The notes beneath the pieces were generated by a model that did no database searches, was not told the origin of the DNA, and saw only the letters and a program-made list of their open reading frames with translations. Of a DNA stretch of 18,112 nt, positions 6,764 to 13,122 are shown in pieces. A program made the translations under genes and the position numbers. Every line of letters starts with the position of its first letter. Within the stretch, counting starts at the first letter, position 1. Location of the stretch: positions 1 through 18,112 of the forward strand of contig NZ_CP137553.1 in the NCBI RefSeq assembly GCF_039691755.1. The letters are read 5' to 3'. Origin of the DNA: Halomonas sp. Bachu 37. GTDB taxonomy: Bacteria > Pseudomonadota > Gammaproteobacteria > Pseudomonadales > Halomonadaceae.

Positions 6764-7141
6764 TCAGCGCGAACGTGGCTGGGCGAGTTTTCGTGGTCGT
6801 CCGCCAGGGGCGCCCGGACACGGCCCTGGCGGCTTGGGGCGTGTCCAAGGGCCGCGCAGGTGGGGCTCCCAATCCGACCAGCGGCCCAGAGCCGCGGCGA
6901 GCACGCCGGCGGTACGCCAGTAGTCGTATCGCGTGGCGGGTGATAGCCCTTCAGTCTCGGCTTTGAGAAACCATTGCAGGTGCTTGACCCGCCATTGATA
7001 GGGCTCGCGGATGCCCCAGCGCTTTTCGATGGCCCCGGCAATGCGTTGGCCGCGGCGGATGTGGGCCTGCACCCCTCCGCTCTTTCCGGGTTGAGCCCGG
7101 CGCAACAGGAGCTCGACGCGGGTGGGATGAGAGTGAGTCAT
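6764..7141 (-). CDS. Integrase companion protein, core-binding-like
   Basis: A 125-residue basic protein whose ATG overlaps the integrase stop by 4 nt (ATGA, 7138-7141), so it is made from the same mRNA. Residues 20-95 (QAHIRRGQRIAGAIEKRWGI, YQWRVKHLQWFLKAE, SPATRYDYWRTAGVLAAALG) look all-helical and resemble the SAM-like core-binding domain of tyrosine recombinases, without any catalytic residues. The last 30 residues are Pro/Arg-rich and low complexity. It may be a DNA-binding partner or directionality factor of the integrase; that is inference. The 214 bp to the kfrA start otherwise hold only the AT-rich operator. Confidence 0.7.
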   Translation of the reverse strand: MTHSHPTRVELLLRRAQPGKSGGVQAHIRRGQRIAGAIEKRWGIREPYQWRVKHLQWFLKAETEGLSPATRYDYWRTAGVLAAALGRWSDWEPHLRGPWTRPKPPGPCPGAPGGRPRKLAQPRSR

Positions 7142-8115
7142 TGGCTGCTCCCAACATAGCTGACGAGAACATCGATCCGGCCGTGGCCGAGCTCGGCAGA
7201 AATTGTCTCTCGGGCCTGGCGATCTAGGTCCCGGGGGGCTAGGCGCTCCCCGGCCACAGCCGGCGCGGGGTATCCGGTGATTTGTTCGTAACGCCGGCAG
7301 GCATACGCGGCGCGAGAGTCGTGGTAGCCCGGTAGGCCATGTTGTTTAAGGATCTCGCGCCCCTGAGCGATCTCGCCGCCGCGGCTGATGGCGACATCGA
7401 CGTAGCGCTCATTGGGCGCGATGAGGTTGGCGCTGCCATCAGGGCGGGCGGCGAAGGCATTGGCCAGGGCTTGACGTTGTGCATCGCCGACCTCGATCCA
7501 GCGGTCGGCATCGCGGCCACCCTTGGTGCCGTCGATCACGTTCACCCGAAAAATTTTGCTGGCTTCGTCATATTTAGCGGCTTCACGTGACCAACGGTCG
7601 AGGTCGGCTTTGACGGCTTCTTCGCGACGCACGCCGAACGCCTGGGCGAGCTCGAGAGTGGCGGCGGCGCGGTGCAGGCCGGCTTCATGTAATGCCGTGA
7701 CGGCACTCTGCACGCGGCTCGTGTCCAAGGCAGCCGGGGCCGTTGTCCTGACGTTGTCACGCGGACCGGCATAGTCACGAGGGGAAACCTTTACATAGCG
7801 GTCACCGCGTAGTGCTGCGAATACGGTATTTACTGTGGAGATGCGATTTTGTGCCGTCGTCACGGCGAGCTGATCTTTCTCAACTTCTGCTTGTATGTGT
7901 TCTGCGTAAGCGATCGCGAGCTCGCGATTATCGACGGTGGCTAGATCGCGAACGTCCTGATTTTTTGCCCATTTTGTGAACTGATTCCAGCGTTGTGAGT
8001 GTGTGGCAACGGTGCCGTGATGGCCTTGTCCGTAATGGTCGCGGAGTGCGGCTTTGCCGGCGTGGGCGATTTGTTTGCCGTATCCGAAGTTTCTACTGCT
8101 GACGTATCTCCCCAT
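7138..8115 (-). CDS. Tyrosine recombinase / integrase
   Basis: A 325-residue integrase-domain protein. The N-terminal half (residues 20-105) is a helical core-binding domain; the catalytic part keeps the family residues: Arg163 in FGVRREEAV, Lys198 in DGTKGGRD, His265 and Arg268 in YHDSRAAYA, His311 in LGHGR and nucleophile Tyr320 in VSYVG, five residues from the end. The layout matches the Integrase_1/SAM_2 group found on plasmids and integrative elements of gammaproteobacteria. AGAGGG lies before the ATG. It likely carries out plasmid dimer resolution or site-specific integration; a site could be in the inverted-repeat-rich region directly upstream (8500-8860). All catalytic residues are present, so it should be active. 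Confidence 0.9.
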   Translation of the reverse strand: MGRYVSSRNFGYGKQIAHAGKAALRDHYGQGHHGTVATHSQRWNQFTKWAKNQDVRDLATVDNRELAIAYAEHIQAEVEKDQLAVTTAQNRISTVNTVFAALRGDRYVKVSPRDYAGPRDNVRTTAPAALDTSRVQSAVTALHEAGLHRAAATLELAQAFGVRREEAVKADLDRWSREAAKYDEASKIFRVNVIDGTKGGRDADRWIEVGDAQRQALANAFAARPDGSANLIAPNERYVDVAISRGGEIAQGREILKQHGLPGYHDSRAAYACRRYEQITGYPAPAVAGERLAPRDLDRQARETISAELGHGRIDVLVSYVGSSQ

Positions 8116-8485
8116 CTGCTGCCCTCTGGTGTCCTAGTCGTTGTCTCCTGATGGTGGTGCCTCCCAATGTCCCCGCCACAAAAGTGGTGAGTGATAAACC
8201 GATATATAGGCTCGGTCGGGCCCGGGGGGGCTTGCCGTGACGTGGCAAATCCGTCAGCAGGTAACGCCTGGCTGAGGTGGCGATACAAGTGATGTCAGCG
8301 AAGGTGCGCGATCGCGGTGGACGGTGCGTCCGGCGGGGGGATCACTGTGACCTAGGAAGGGGCACGGGCATCTCGCTGGGAGCTCCATGGGGAGCCTGTT
8401 CGTGACGCTGTCAGAGCGAGAGCAGAGCGCGTGCCCACCTTCCAGATGGGTGGCCATCAGGCCGCGGACTGCCGCACGGAGACAG

Positions 8486-8509
8486 GTTTTGGTGCGCGTT
8501 TTGGTGCGC
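8486..8509 (+). repeat. Tandem 12-bp repeat
   Basis: GTTTTGGTGCGC occurs twice without gap (8486-8497, 8498-8509), 370 bp upstream of the integrase start. Arm-type binding sites of tyrosine integrases are often short direct repeats like this; the link is speculative. Confidence 0.7.
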
Positions 8510-8547
8510 TTCAGAGGCTTGCCGCGGGCGCCTTAGCCCGGCCCTGT

Positions 8548-8567
8548 AGCCCGCTGTGGCGGGCTTT
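8548..8567 (+). terminator. Terminator-like hairpin
   Basis: AGCCCGC-TGTG-GCGGGCT with TT after it. The stem is good but the T run is very short, so it may only be a structural element. No gene ends just before it. Confidence 0.4.
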
Positions 8568-8595
8568 CGAGCCGGTCAAAGGCGTCGGCGCCAAG

Positions 8596-8636
8596 GCGCC
8601 GTCTCTGTGCCGCTGTCGCGACGACAGAGACGGCGC
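8596..8636. repeat. 13-bp perfect inverted repeat
   Basis: GCGCCGTCTCTGT (8596-8608) and ACAGAGACGGCGC (8624-8636) flank 15 bp that contain a second palindrome, GTCGCGAC (8615-8622). The symmetry suits a recombinase crossover core or an oriT-type structure. It is 480 bp upstream of the integrase start. Confidence 0.85.
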
Positions 8637-9581
8637 TCATTGCCCTCTTCAGGGCGGAACAAGATACAAACAACACGTGACAGCGTGGCTTAGCCTGGCG
8701 ATGGTTGGCGGACTAAGCGGTGACAGTGACAGCACGCGGCGTTAACGCGTGAGCGCTGTGCGATCTGTATCTTCGGAGTAGGTACGCATGAGGCATGCGC
8801 GTGACGCAGCGCGATCGCATAAGCGATATATCGCTGTTTCAAAGGCACGTTGAGAACGTGTTAATCATGATGATGGGATGACAAGGCGGGAGGCCAGGCC
8901 ACAATTCAGCGAGGGCTGTACTGAGCGTGCTATGAGCACAAACAGTCGTTCAAGTGCAGAATATCAAGACGCAACTTGGGTGCGATCTTACTTTTTCATC
9001 CCGAAGGATTGTGCTGGCAGCCCAGGTTTGGGACAGCAGCAATCGAATATTCTTTGTTTTGTGTAGCGAATGACTACAGTTGCACGAGGCGAACACTATG
9101 TAGTCTATAACGCGTTTTATGTGTTTGCAAGTCACTGCTATAAAAGACTTTTCGTCACATTTCTCTGTGTTTCTGACACGCTTAGCGTGAGCCAGTCGCG
9201 TGCGCTCATCACGTTGTTGATGTCATGAAGAGCAGCGGGTGTCGCTGCGGATAATGCTGCTCTCAATAGGCTGAGAGCCCCTGGCTTGCATGATTTAGCG
9301 TGCAAACAAGGAGTGTCGACAGGCTCTTACCGCTATGCGGCGAGTAGAGCATTCGGCGGGCTTTATCGGTAGATGAAGAAACAGCGGCGACTCTCTCTTC
9401 ACCATCAACGGTGCGGCTGCGACGCGCACACGATAAAAATCCTTATAAAATATATAGATAAGTGACGCGACGGGCTAACAAAGCCCCATTGGTCGGTTTA
9501 TTACATGACGTGTGATCGCGGTGTTATCGCCGAGACCCGATCGAGGGGGTACCCACTACTGGGTTAAACACGTGATGCAAT

Positions 9582-9614
9582 AGCAAGTCGAGAAAGCATG
9601 TCTCTCGATTTGCT
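9582..9614. repeat. 12-bp near-perfect inverted repeat
   Basis: AGCAAGTCGAGA (9582-9593) pairs with TCTCGATTTGCT (9603-9614) with one G-T pair and a 9-nt loop. No adjacent gene or T run. Confidence 0.75.
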
Positions 9615-9746
9615 GACGTTGACTCAAAGCGCAACACGAAGATGTACGCTGAATTTGGTTCCAGGGCCTGTTTGGCCACGGATGACACTGAACATGCGTG
9701 CTCAGCATCTGCTTTACAACTTACGATACATGCTATTTGTTTTTTG

Positions 9747-9790
9747 AGATTGGCTAGCTACCAATCTATTAGATCGCAACAAAGTGCGAT
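9747..9790. repeat. Two adjacent short inverted repeats
   Basis: AGATTGG/CCAATCT (9747-9753 and 9761-9767, 7-nt spacer CTAGCTA) is followed by ATCGCA/TGCGAT (9773-9778 and 9785-9790). Both are perfect; their close spacing suggests a structured region. Confidence 0.6.
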
Positions 9791-9964
9791 AACGCTACCA
9801 CTATAGCAACGCTTTTTTATTATTTCAAGTTGCTGAATTTAAGGCTAAAAATACCAATGAGTCGTTGTTGCGGATTCCCTCGATGCCTCCCTCAGTCGTA
9901 TTGCCGAGGTCGAGAGAAAGACGACTTTGTTGTGTATATAGGGACAAATGCGACCGCCGCGTTT

Positions 9965-9986
9965 AAAACCCCTCTTCGGGTGTTTT
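9965..9986 (+). terminator. Terminator-like hairpin
   Basis: AAAACCCC-TCTTC-GGGTGTTTTT forms a stem with one bulge and a run of five T. It may end an unrecognised plus-strand transcript, since no protein gene precedes it. Confidence 0.55.
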
Positions 9987-10045
9987 TGGTAACCGCATGA
10001 CCTCTTTTGACGTAGTTAGCGATGATGCAGCCAACAATTCTTGAT

Positions 10046-10067
10046 ACCCCCACTGTGAGGGGTTTTA
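10046..10067 (+). terminator. Terminator-like hairpin
   Basis: ACCCC (10046-10050) pairs with GGGGT (10059-10063), 8-nt loop, then TTTTA. Only 80 bp after another terminator-like hairpin. The 5-bp stem is short. Confidence 0.45.
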
Positions 10068-10178
10068 TACGCACACGGAAACACCACAAAGTGGGTCAAA
10101 TCCAGCAACGTTGCTCCTCCTGAATATCGTTTTGCTCAGCGTGCGATATCGCACTTTTAGGCGTGTGGGTAATGTGAT

Positions 10179-10218
10179 CTCGTTCGGCTTTTAGCCGTTT
10201 GATGCCAAGCCGAACGAG
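10179..10218. repeat. 12-bp perfect inverted repeat
   Basis: CTCGTTCGGCTT (10179-10190) and AAGCCGAACGAG (10207-10218) enclose a 16-nt loop that holds AGCCG, able to compete for GGCTT. It sits right before a (GGCA)5 repeat and 130 bp before the possible RNA gene. Confidence 0.85.
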
Positions 10219-10234
10219 GGGACGCCGATGCCGA

Positions 10235-10254
10235 GGCAGGCAGGCAGGCAGGCA
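10235..10254 (+). repeat. Tetranucleotide repeat (GGCA)5
   Basis: Five exact tandem GGCA units. Such tracts change length by slipped pairing; here it is outside any supported gene. Confidence 0.95.
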
Positions 10255-10334
10255 GAGGGATTTTGATGGGCGTTTGTTATCAACGACGACGTGTTCGTGG
10301 CGAAGGGCCACTTTCCTGAACGCACGGAACGCGC

Positions 10335-10428
10335 TATGATGAAATCACGACTCAACCTTGGACGCGGCGATTTAGTTCGCCGGCTGTCGGGGTGAAGAAA
10401 CCGGCCTTTGCGCCGGTTTCTTCGTTTT
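10335..10428 (+). ncRNA. Possible short RNA or terminated leader before the NYN gene
   Basis: TATGAT (10335-10340) matches five of six -10 bases, though its -35 is poor. A transcript from about 10347 would contain the hairpin CGGCGA-TTTAGT-TCGCCG (near 10364-10381) and end at the strong intrinsic terminator 10394-10428, giving about 80 nt. The NYN start lies only 17 nt after that terminator. It could be an independent RNA, or a leader whose terminator limits NYN expression. No tandem repeats typical of type III antitoxin RNAs are visible. Confidence 0.35.
10394..10428 (+). terminator. Strong intrinsic terminator just upstream of the NYN gene
   Basis: GAAGAAACCGGC (10394-10405) and GCCGGTTTCTTC (10412-10423) are 12-bp perfect arms with a 6-nt loop, followed by GTTTTT. 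No protein gene ends before it; the next gene begins 17 nt later with its AAGGA in between. It must end either an RNA or a leader of the NYN gene. Confidence 0.88.
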
Positions 10429-10444
10429 TAAGGATCTGACTGGC

Positions 10445-11137
10445 ATGCAAACCGCCTTCTTTATCGATGGCTACAACGTATTCTATGGGCTGCTCGCGGG
10501 CACATCCTACAAATGGCTTGATCTTCCCTCCTTGTTGCATGCTATCGCTCACGAGAATGATCCCCTCAGCCAAGTAGCTGAGATCCACTACTTTACTTCT
10601 CCGGTTCAACCGGCCTTGGCGACACGCGGCATCCAGTCCAAGCAGGCTCAAGATACCTATATCAGAGCGCTAAAGGTGCGTGGTGTGCAGGTTCACTGGG
10701 GAAGGCATCGTTTGGATCACCGACTCGCGCCGCGCTTCGTGTCTAGTGAGGTGCCGGCCTCCCGGCAGGACCAGGTGGCTATCTGGAACCTGGAAGAGAA
10801 GGAAACCGACGTTCGTATCGGTATCGCGATGTACCAGATGGCGGCCCGGCAGTGCTGGGGAAAGCCGCGTAGCGAGCATATCGAGCAGATAGTGCTGGTG
10901 TCGGGGGATACCGACATGACGCCCGCCCTGGAGGCGATTCGTGAGGATTTCCCGCATCTACGTATCGGCATCATCGTGCCCCACCGAAAAGGCATTGGGC
11001 GTAATCCGCCGGGATCATTGAAGAAACACGCTGACTGGATGCGCCGTTACATCTCACCTGAGGAACTGGAGGTTCATCAGTTTCCCGATCGCGTCCACAC
11101 ACGTAAGAAACCAGCGGATAAACCGGATTATTGGTAG
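10445..11137 (+). CDS. NYN-domain (PIN-like) ribonuclease
   Basis: A 230-residue NYN-domain protein. Conserved acidic metal-binding residues are visible: Asp8 in FFIDGYNVFY, Asp122 in EKETDVRIGIAMY, and Asp155/Asp157 in LVSGDTDMTPALE; the strand RIGIIVPHR follows, as expected for the Rossmann-like NYN/PIN fold. Proteins of this fold cut RNA (or sometimes DNA) with Mg or Mn. Start ATG 10445 has AAGGA about 10 nt before it. No second domain is obvious; the last 30 residues are basic with Pro. It stands alone behind a terminator, and its stop overlaps a convergent gene by 10 bp. Roles of such proteins on mobile DNA include RNA decay, toxin-like activity and defence; none can be assigned here. 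Confidence 0.85.
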   Translation: MQTAFFIDGYNVFYGLLAGTSYKWLDLPSLLHAIAHENDPLSQVAEIHYFTSPVQPALATRGIQSKQAQDTYIRALKVRGVQVHWGRHRLDHRLAPRFVSSEVPASRQDQVAIWNLEEKETDVRIGIAMYQMAARQCWGKPRSEHIEQIVLVSGDTDMTPALEAIREDFPHLRIGIIVPHRKGIGRNPPGSLKKHADWMRRYISPEELEVHQFPDRVHTRKKPADKPDYW

Positions 11138-11526
11138 TGGATGGGCATGATTGGCTCAGTTCCGTAGCATTTGAAAATGCGGATATGTCGGTATGAGATG
11201 AAAGCGTTTGGCGGCGGCCCTTGGTCACGAAGAAGGCCGGTAAGCGTGAGATCACGTATGGACAGGCGCAAAGCGGCGGGCTCCATCTGAATGGAAAGTT
11301 TTTGGGGATCGGCGAGGTAAGCCCTCTGCTGTGGATCTCCTGATTTCATCAGTTCCATAACGGTAATCGATGGCATGCTTGTCAGCTGTATCCGACAGAC
11401 GCTTCTGCTCAGGTCAGTCACGATGACAGCGCAATGCTTAATGCGACCATGGGTCTTGCGGGGTGCGTTGTAGAACGGATATTCAGGCCAACGGACGGCC
11501 AGCCCTTGGCTCTTTTGTGAGGGCAC
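11128..11526 (-). CDS. Unknown protein C of the A-B-C operon
   Basis: A 132-residue protein of unrecognised family, starting at GTG 11526, the only start after an in-frame stop upstream. The N-terminus is basic; the middle (SITVMELMKSGDPQQRAYLA, then PQKLSIQMEPAALRLSIRDL) looks like an alpha/beta domain with good codon use for a GC-balanced gene. No signal peptide or membrane span. It follows gene B after about 98 bp holding an 8-bp stem hairpin, so its expression may differ from A and B. Its 3' end overlaps the convergent NYN gene by 10 bp. Confidence 0.6.
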   Translation of the reverse strand: MPSQKSQGLAVRWPEYPFYNAPRKTHGRIKHCAVIVTDLSRSVCRIQLTSMPSITVMELMKSGDPQQRAYLADPQKLSIQMEPAALRLSIRDLTLTGLLRDQGPPPNAFISYRHIRIFKCYGTEPIMPIHYQ

Positions 11527-11556
11527 TTTCTTGGTCCAGTGGCCACCTCAAAGTAC

Positions 11557-11575
11557 GTGGCCCTGTCAGGGCCAC
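11557..11575. repeat. Hairpin between genes B and C
   Basis: GTGGCCCT-GTC-AGGGCCAC, 8-bp perfect stem and 3-nt loop, with no T run on either side. It could stabilise the mRNA end of gene B or attenuate C. A further GTGGCC lies 15 bp away and could compete in pairing. Confidence 0.7.
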
Positions 11576-11624
11576 TAAACACTGCTTGATAACCTTGCTG
11601 TCCTCCCAGACAGATAACTCGTTG

Positions 11625-11906
11625 CTAAATGACGAAAGTCGGTGCTTCGAGTACCACGTATTGATATAGCCGAGCGATGCCACGAATGCGCTCTTCCGCC
11701 TTGGGACTGGCACGTAATCTGACGTTCACGAGCAGATCATTGGGCCTGCATGGCAGCCATATCCCATTTGCGTCCTCTGTATCCGATACAAACACCGTCC
11801 AGAAGCCACCACTGCCCCAGATACGTACCCAGCTGCCCCGTTCGCAGCGCTTTCGGTGCGCAACCACCAGATAAATACCTTCGTAATAACGCTGATCCAA
11901 GGTCAT
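11625..11906 (-). CDS. Unknown protein B of the A-B-C operon
   Basis: A 93-residue protein starting at ATG 11906, which overlaps the stop of gene A (ATGA). A longer frame extends upstream to 12173 but would lie entirely within gene A in another frame and has poor composition, so I reject the extension. The sequence is rich in aromatic and beta-prone residues (RYYEGIYLVVAHRKR, WVRIWGSGGFWTVFVSD, NDLLVNVRLRASPKAEERIR), suggesting a small beta barrel or sheet fold. No known family recognised. Coupling with A suggests a joint complex or function. Confidence 0.65.
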   Translation of the reverse strand: MTLDQRYYEGIYLVVAHRKRCERGSWVRIWGSGGFWTVFVSDTEDANGIWLPCRPNDLLVNVRLRASPKAEERIRGIARLYQYVVLEAPTFVI

Positions 11907-12196
11907 GCGTGCTCCTGATATAGCTGACGCTTGAGAGCCTCGCTTAGCAAGGACAAGGCTTCGTTGTTGATTGGGAGGTGGCGTTCGATCAGCTGTTGTT
12001 CCGCCCATTGTTCCAATGCCTCTGAATTTGACAGGTGCAGCGGCTGTTTTAAGAGCGGTGCGAGCACCACACCCGACGCCGACATATTGAGCTGGACGGA
12101 TTGGACGAGGGCCTGCGTGAAGCGCTGCAGCGCCCGTTTTTCCTCGCGCTTCTGAACAAGCTGACGAAACCATTCTGACTCGGGAAGACTGTGCAT
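11903..12196 (-). CDS. Unknown protein A, first gene of the A-B-C operon
   Basis: A 97-residue, mostly helical protein (EWFRQLVQKREEKRALQRFT, then LSNSEALEQWAEQQLIERHL and ALSLLSEALKRQLYQEHA). I chose ATG 12196 because AGGA lies 6 nt before it; longer frames from 12214 or 12307 would run into the regulatory palindromes. It overlaps gene B by 4 nt and is divergent from the Cro/C1 regulator at 12337. No family recognised. The helical, charged nature could mean a protein-binding adaptor. Confidence 0.65.
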   Translation of the reverse strand: MHSLPESEWFRQLVQKREEKRALQRFTQALVQSVQLNMSASGVVLAPLLKQPLHLSNSEALEQWAEQQLIERHLPINNEALSLLSEALKRQLYQEHA

Positions 12197-12228
12197 ACGC
12201 AATCCTATATTCATTTGTATTATTCTGT

Positions 12229-12242
12229 GCATCATTTGATGC
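12229..12242. promoter_or_regulatory. Candidate operator O1 in the divergent promoter region
   Basis: GCATCA-TT-TGATGC is a perfect 6-bp-arm palindrome 33 bp before the gene A start. Its core ATCATTTGAT recurs exactly at 12303-12312. Twin sites between a small Cro/C1 regulator and a divergent operon fit repression of both. Confidence 0.65.
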
Positions 12243-12302
12243 TCTATATAGAATTTACGACCTGTTGCCACGCTGCGCAAGCGTTTAATGTCGCTTCTGT
12301 GT

Positions 12303-12312
12303 ATCATTTGAT
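12303..12312. promoter_or_regulatory. Candidate operator O2 before the regulator gene
   Basis: Second exact copy of ATCATTTGAT, 72 bp from the first and 25 bp before the regulator's GTG start. It overlaps TATCAT (12302-12307), a possible -10 of the regulator gene, suggesting autoregulation. Confidence 0.6.
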
Positions 12313-12336
12313 GTCTAAGTGGCGAGGGATAATCGA

Positions 12337-12573
12337 GTGATACGCTTTAAAATCAAAGAGATGATTGCCAAGAAAGAATTTTCCGAAGATCGTCGAATCA
12401 CCATCGGTGAAGTGGCTGCGGCGGCGGGGATTCACCGCATGACGCTGTCCAAGATGATCAATCAGCGGGGGTACAACACCAGCACAGAGAACCTGGATCG
12501 TTTATGTGGGTATTTTGATTGCCGGGTGGAAGAGTTGATTGAGTACACGCCGATGTCGAAAGACAGTGAATAA
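12337..12573 (+). CDS. Small Cro/C1-type transcriptional regulator
   Basis: A 78-residue helix-turn-helix protein of the small single-domain Cro/C1 group (HTH_26-like): FKIKEMIAKK, then ITIGEVAAAAGIHRMTLSKM INQ, ENLDRLCGYFDCRVEELIEY. I chose GTG 12337 with GAGGGAT just before it over the GTG at 12319, since family members begin close to the IRFKIKEM segment. It diverges from the A-B-C operon, and two identical palindromic cores lie between, so it probably controls that operon and itself. This control by position is inference. Confidence 0.85.
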   Translation: MIRFKIKEMIAKKEFSEDRRITIGEVAAAAGIHRMTLSKMINQRGYNTSTENLDRLCGYFDCRVEELIEYTPMSKDSE

Positions 12574-12682
12574 AAAACGCATTGAGAAGCGGGAGAGTGC
12601 CAGCAGGGTGAGCGGTTTTACGGCATCGAGTAGTGGTACTATGCAGTCATTATAAAGTATGGCTTATCAAGGAGCTAACTGC

Positions 12683-12865
12683 GTGGATGCCATTATTGAG
12701 CCCACAGCCGTCGATGACTTCATTGCACGCTGGAAAGGCAGCACCGGGAGTGAGCGTTCTAATTTCCAGTCGTTCATGCGTGATCTATGCGACCTTTTGG
12801 ACTTGCCGCATCCTGATCCAGGCTCGGCCAAGAATGGTCAGCCCTCAATCAGCTCTTGTTCCTGA
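12683..12865 (+). pseudogene. Truncated N-terminus of a class I DNA methyltransferase-like gene
   Basis: GTG 12683 with AAGGAG 6 nt before it opens 60 codons. Residues up to about 47 (IIEPTAVDDFIARWKGS, SERSNFQSFMRDLCDLLDLP, HPDPGS) closely resemble, from memory, the start of large (roughly 900-residue or more) SAM-dependent DNA methyltransferases of the type IIL/DISARM drmMI group. After DPGS the sequence becomes unlike the family and stops at 12863. Only the N-terminal helper region remains; no SAM or catalytic motif is left. It seems to be the scar of a lost restriction or defence gene, at the junction to AT-rich cargo. Confidence 0.6.
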
Positions 12866-12880
12866 ATAGAAGGAGACGGT

Positions 12881-13122
12881 ATGGGAAGCATAGACAAAAC
12901 AAGCTATTTCCTGATATGTCCAGAATGCGGTGCTAAAGAGTCAGCGTCCGTTCTCGATAAGGGCTCGGGTTGGAGTGGTTCGTCGTGGCAAAGTGGTGCT
13001 TCATTTTCAAGATTTGATACCAGTTGGGAGGGGGGAACGAGGAACCTCATCTTACATCTGCTCTTTGTAAGATATGTAACGTGTCTGCATCGATAAAGTC
13101 TGGGTTCGGTAATCTTGTATGA
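12881..13122 (+). pseudogene. Zinc-ribbon protein gene with -1 frameshift at a G run
   Basis: ATG 12881 follows GAAGGAG at good distance. Frame 1 gives MGSIDKTSYFLICPECGAKE and a Gly/Ser/Trp-rich middle, then loses sense after SWEGG. Moving one base back at the G6 run (13030-13035) gives NEEPHLTSALCKICNVSASI KSGFGNLV and a stop at 13120-13122. Only this joined product has two CxxC pairs (CPEC, CKIC), a four-cysteine zinc ribbon of about 80 residues, and only this stop overlaps the next gene's ATG in an ATGA. The heptamer G GGG GGA in the zero frame has the shape of a -1 slippery site. It could be an indel, an assembly error or true recoding. If read without shift the product ends at 13096. 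Confidence 0.7.

Larger units (their letters stand above)
8116..10340. other. 2.2-kb region with no convincing gene, rich in inverted repeats
   Basis: Open frames here are short, lack ribosome sites, and show no family resemblance on either strand. Instead there are many hairpins; the main ones are listed separately. Others are AGCGATATATCGCT (8822-8835, perfect palindrome), CACGTT-GAG-AACGTG (8846-8860), CACGC-TTA-GCGTG (9177-9189), ACCCA-CTAC-TGGGT (9551-9564) and GTGCGATATCGCAC (10141-10154, perfect palindrome). Possible roles are integrase or resolvase sites, an oriT, or untranslated RNAs; decayed genes are also possible. Confidence 0.6.

Noticed and set aside
6190..6966. Long plus-strand frame opposite the kfrA-like gene
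   Set aside because: It is antisense to a clear coiled-coil gene; its length comes from GC-rich codon bias.
8254..8457. 67-codon minus-strand frame
   Set aside because: Composition not protein-like and no start signal; GC-rich noncoding DNA gives such frames.
8431..8745. 104-codon plus-strand frame upstream of the integrase
   Set aside because: Arg/Cys-rich composition, spans the tandem repeat and two hairpins, no ribosome site.
10335..11137. Classical type III toxin-antitoxin (ToxIN) locus
   Set aside because: The leader has no tandem repeats and the protein has NYN acidic motifs, not the ToxN fold; only the terminator position is similar.
11907..12173. N-terminal extension of gene B to 182 residues
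   Set aside because: It lies within gene A in another frame, is Ala/Pro/Arg-rich, and the ATGA overlap at 11903-11906 gives a better start.
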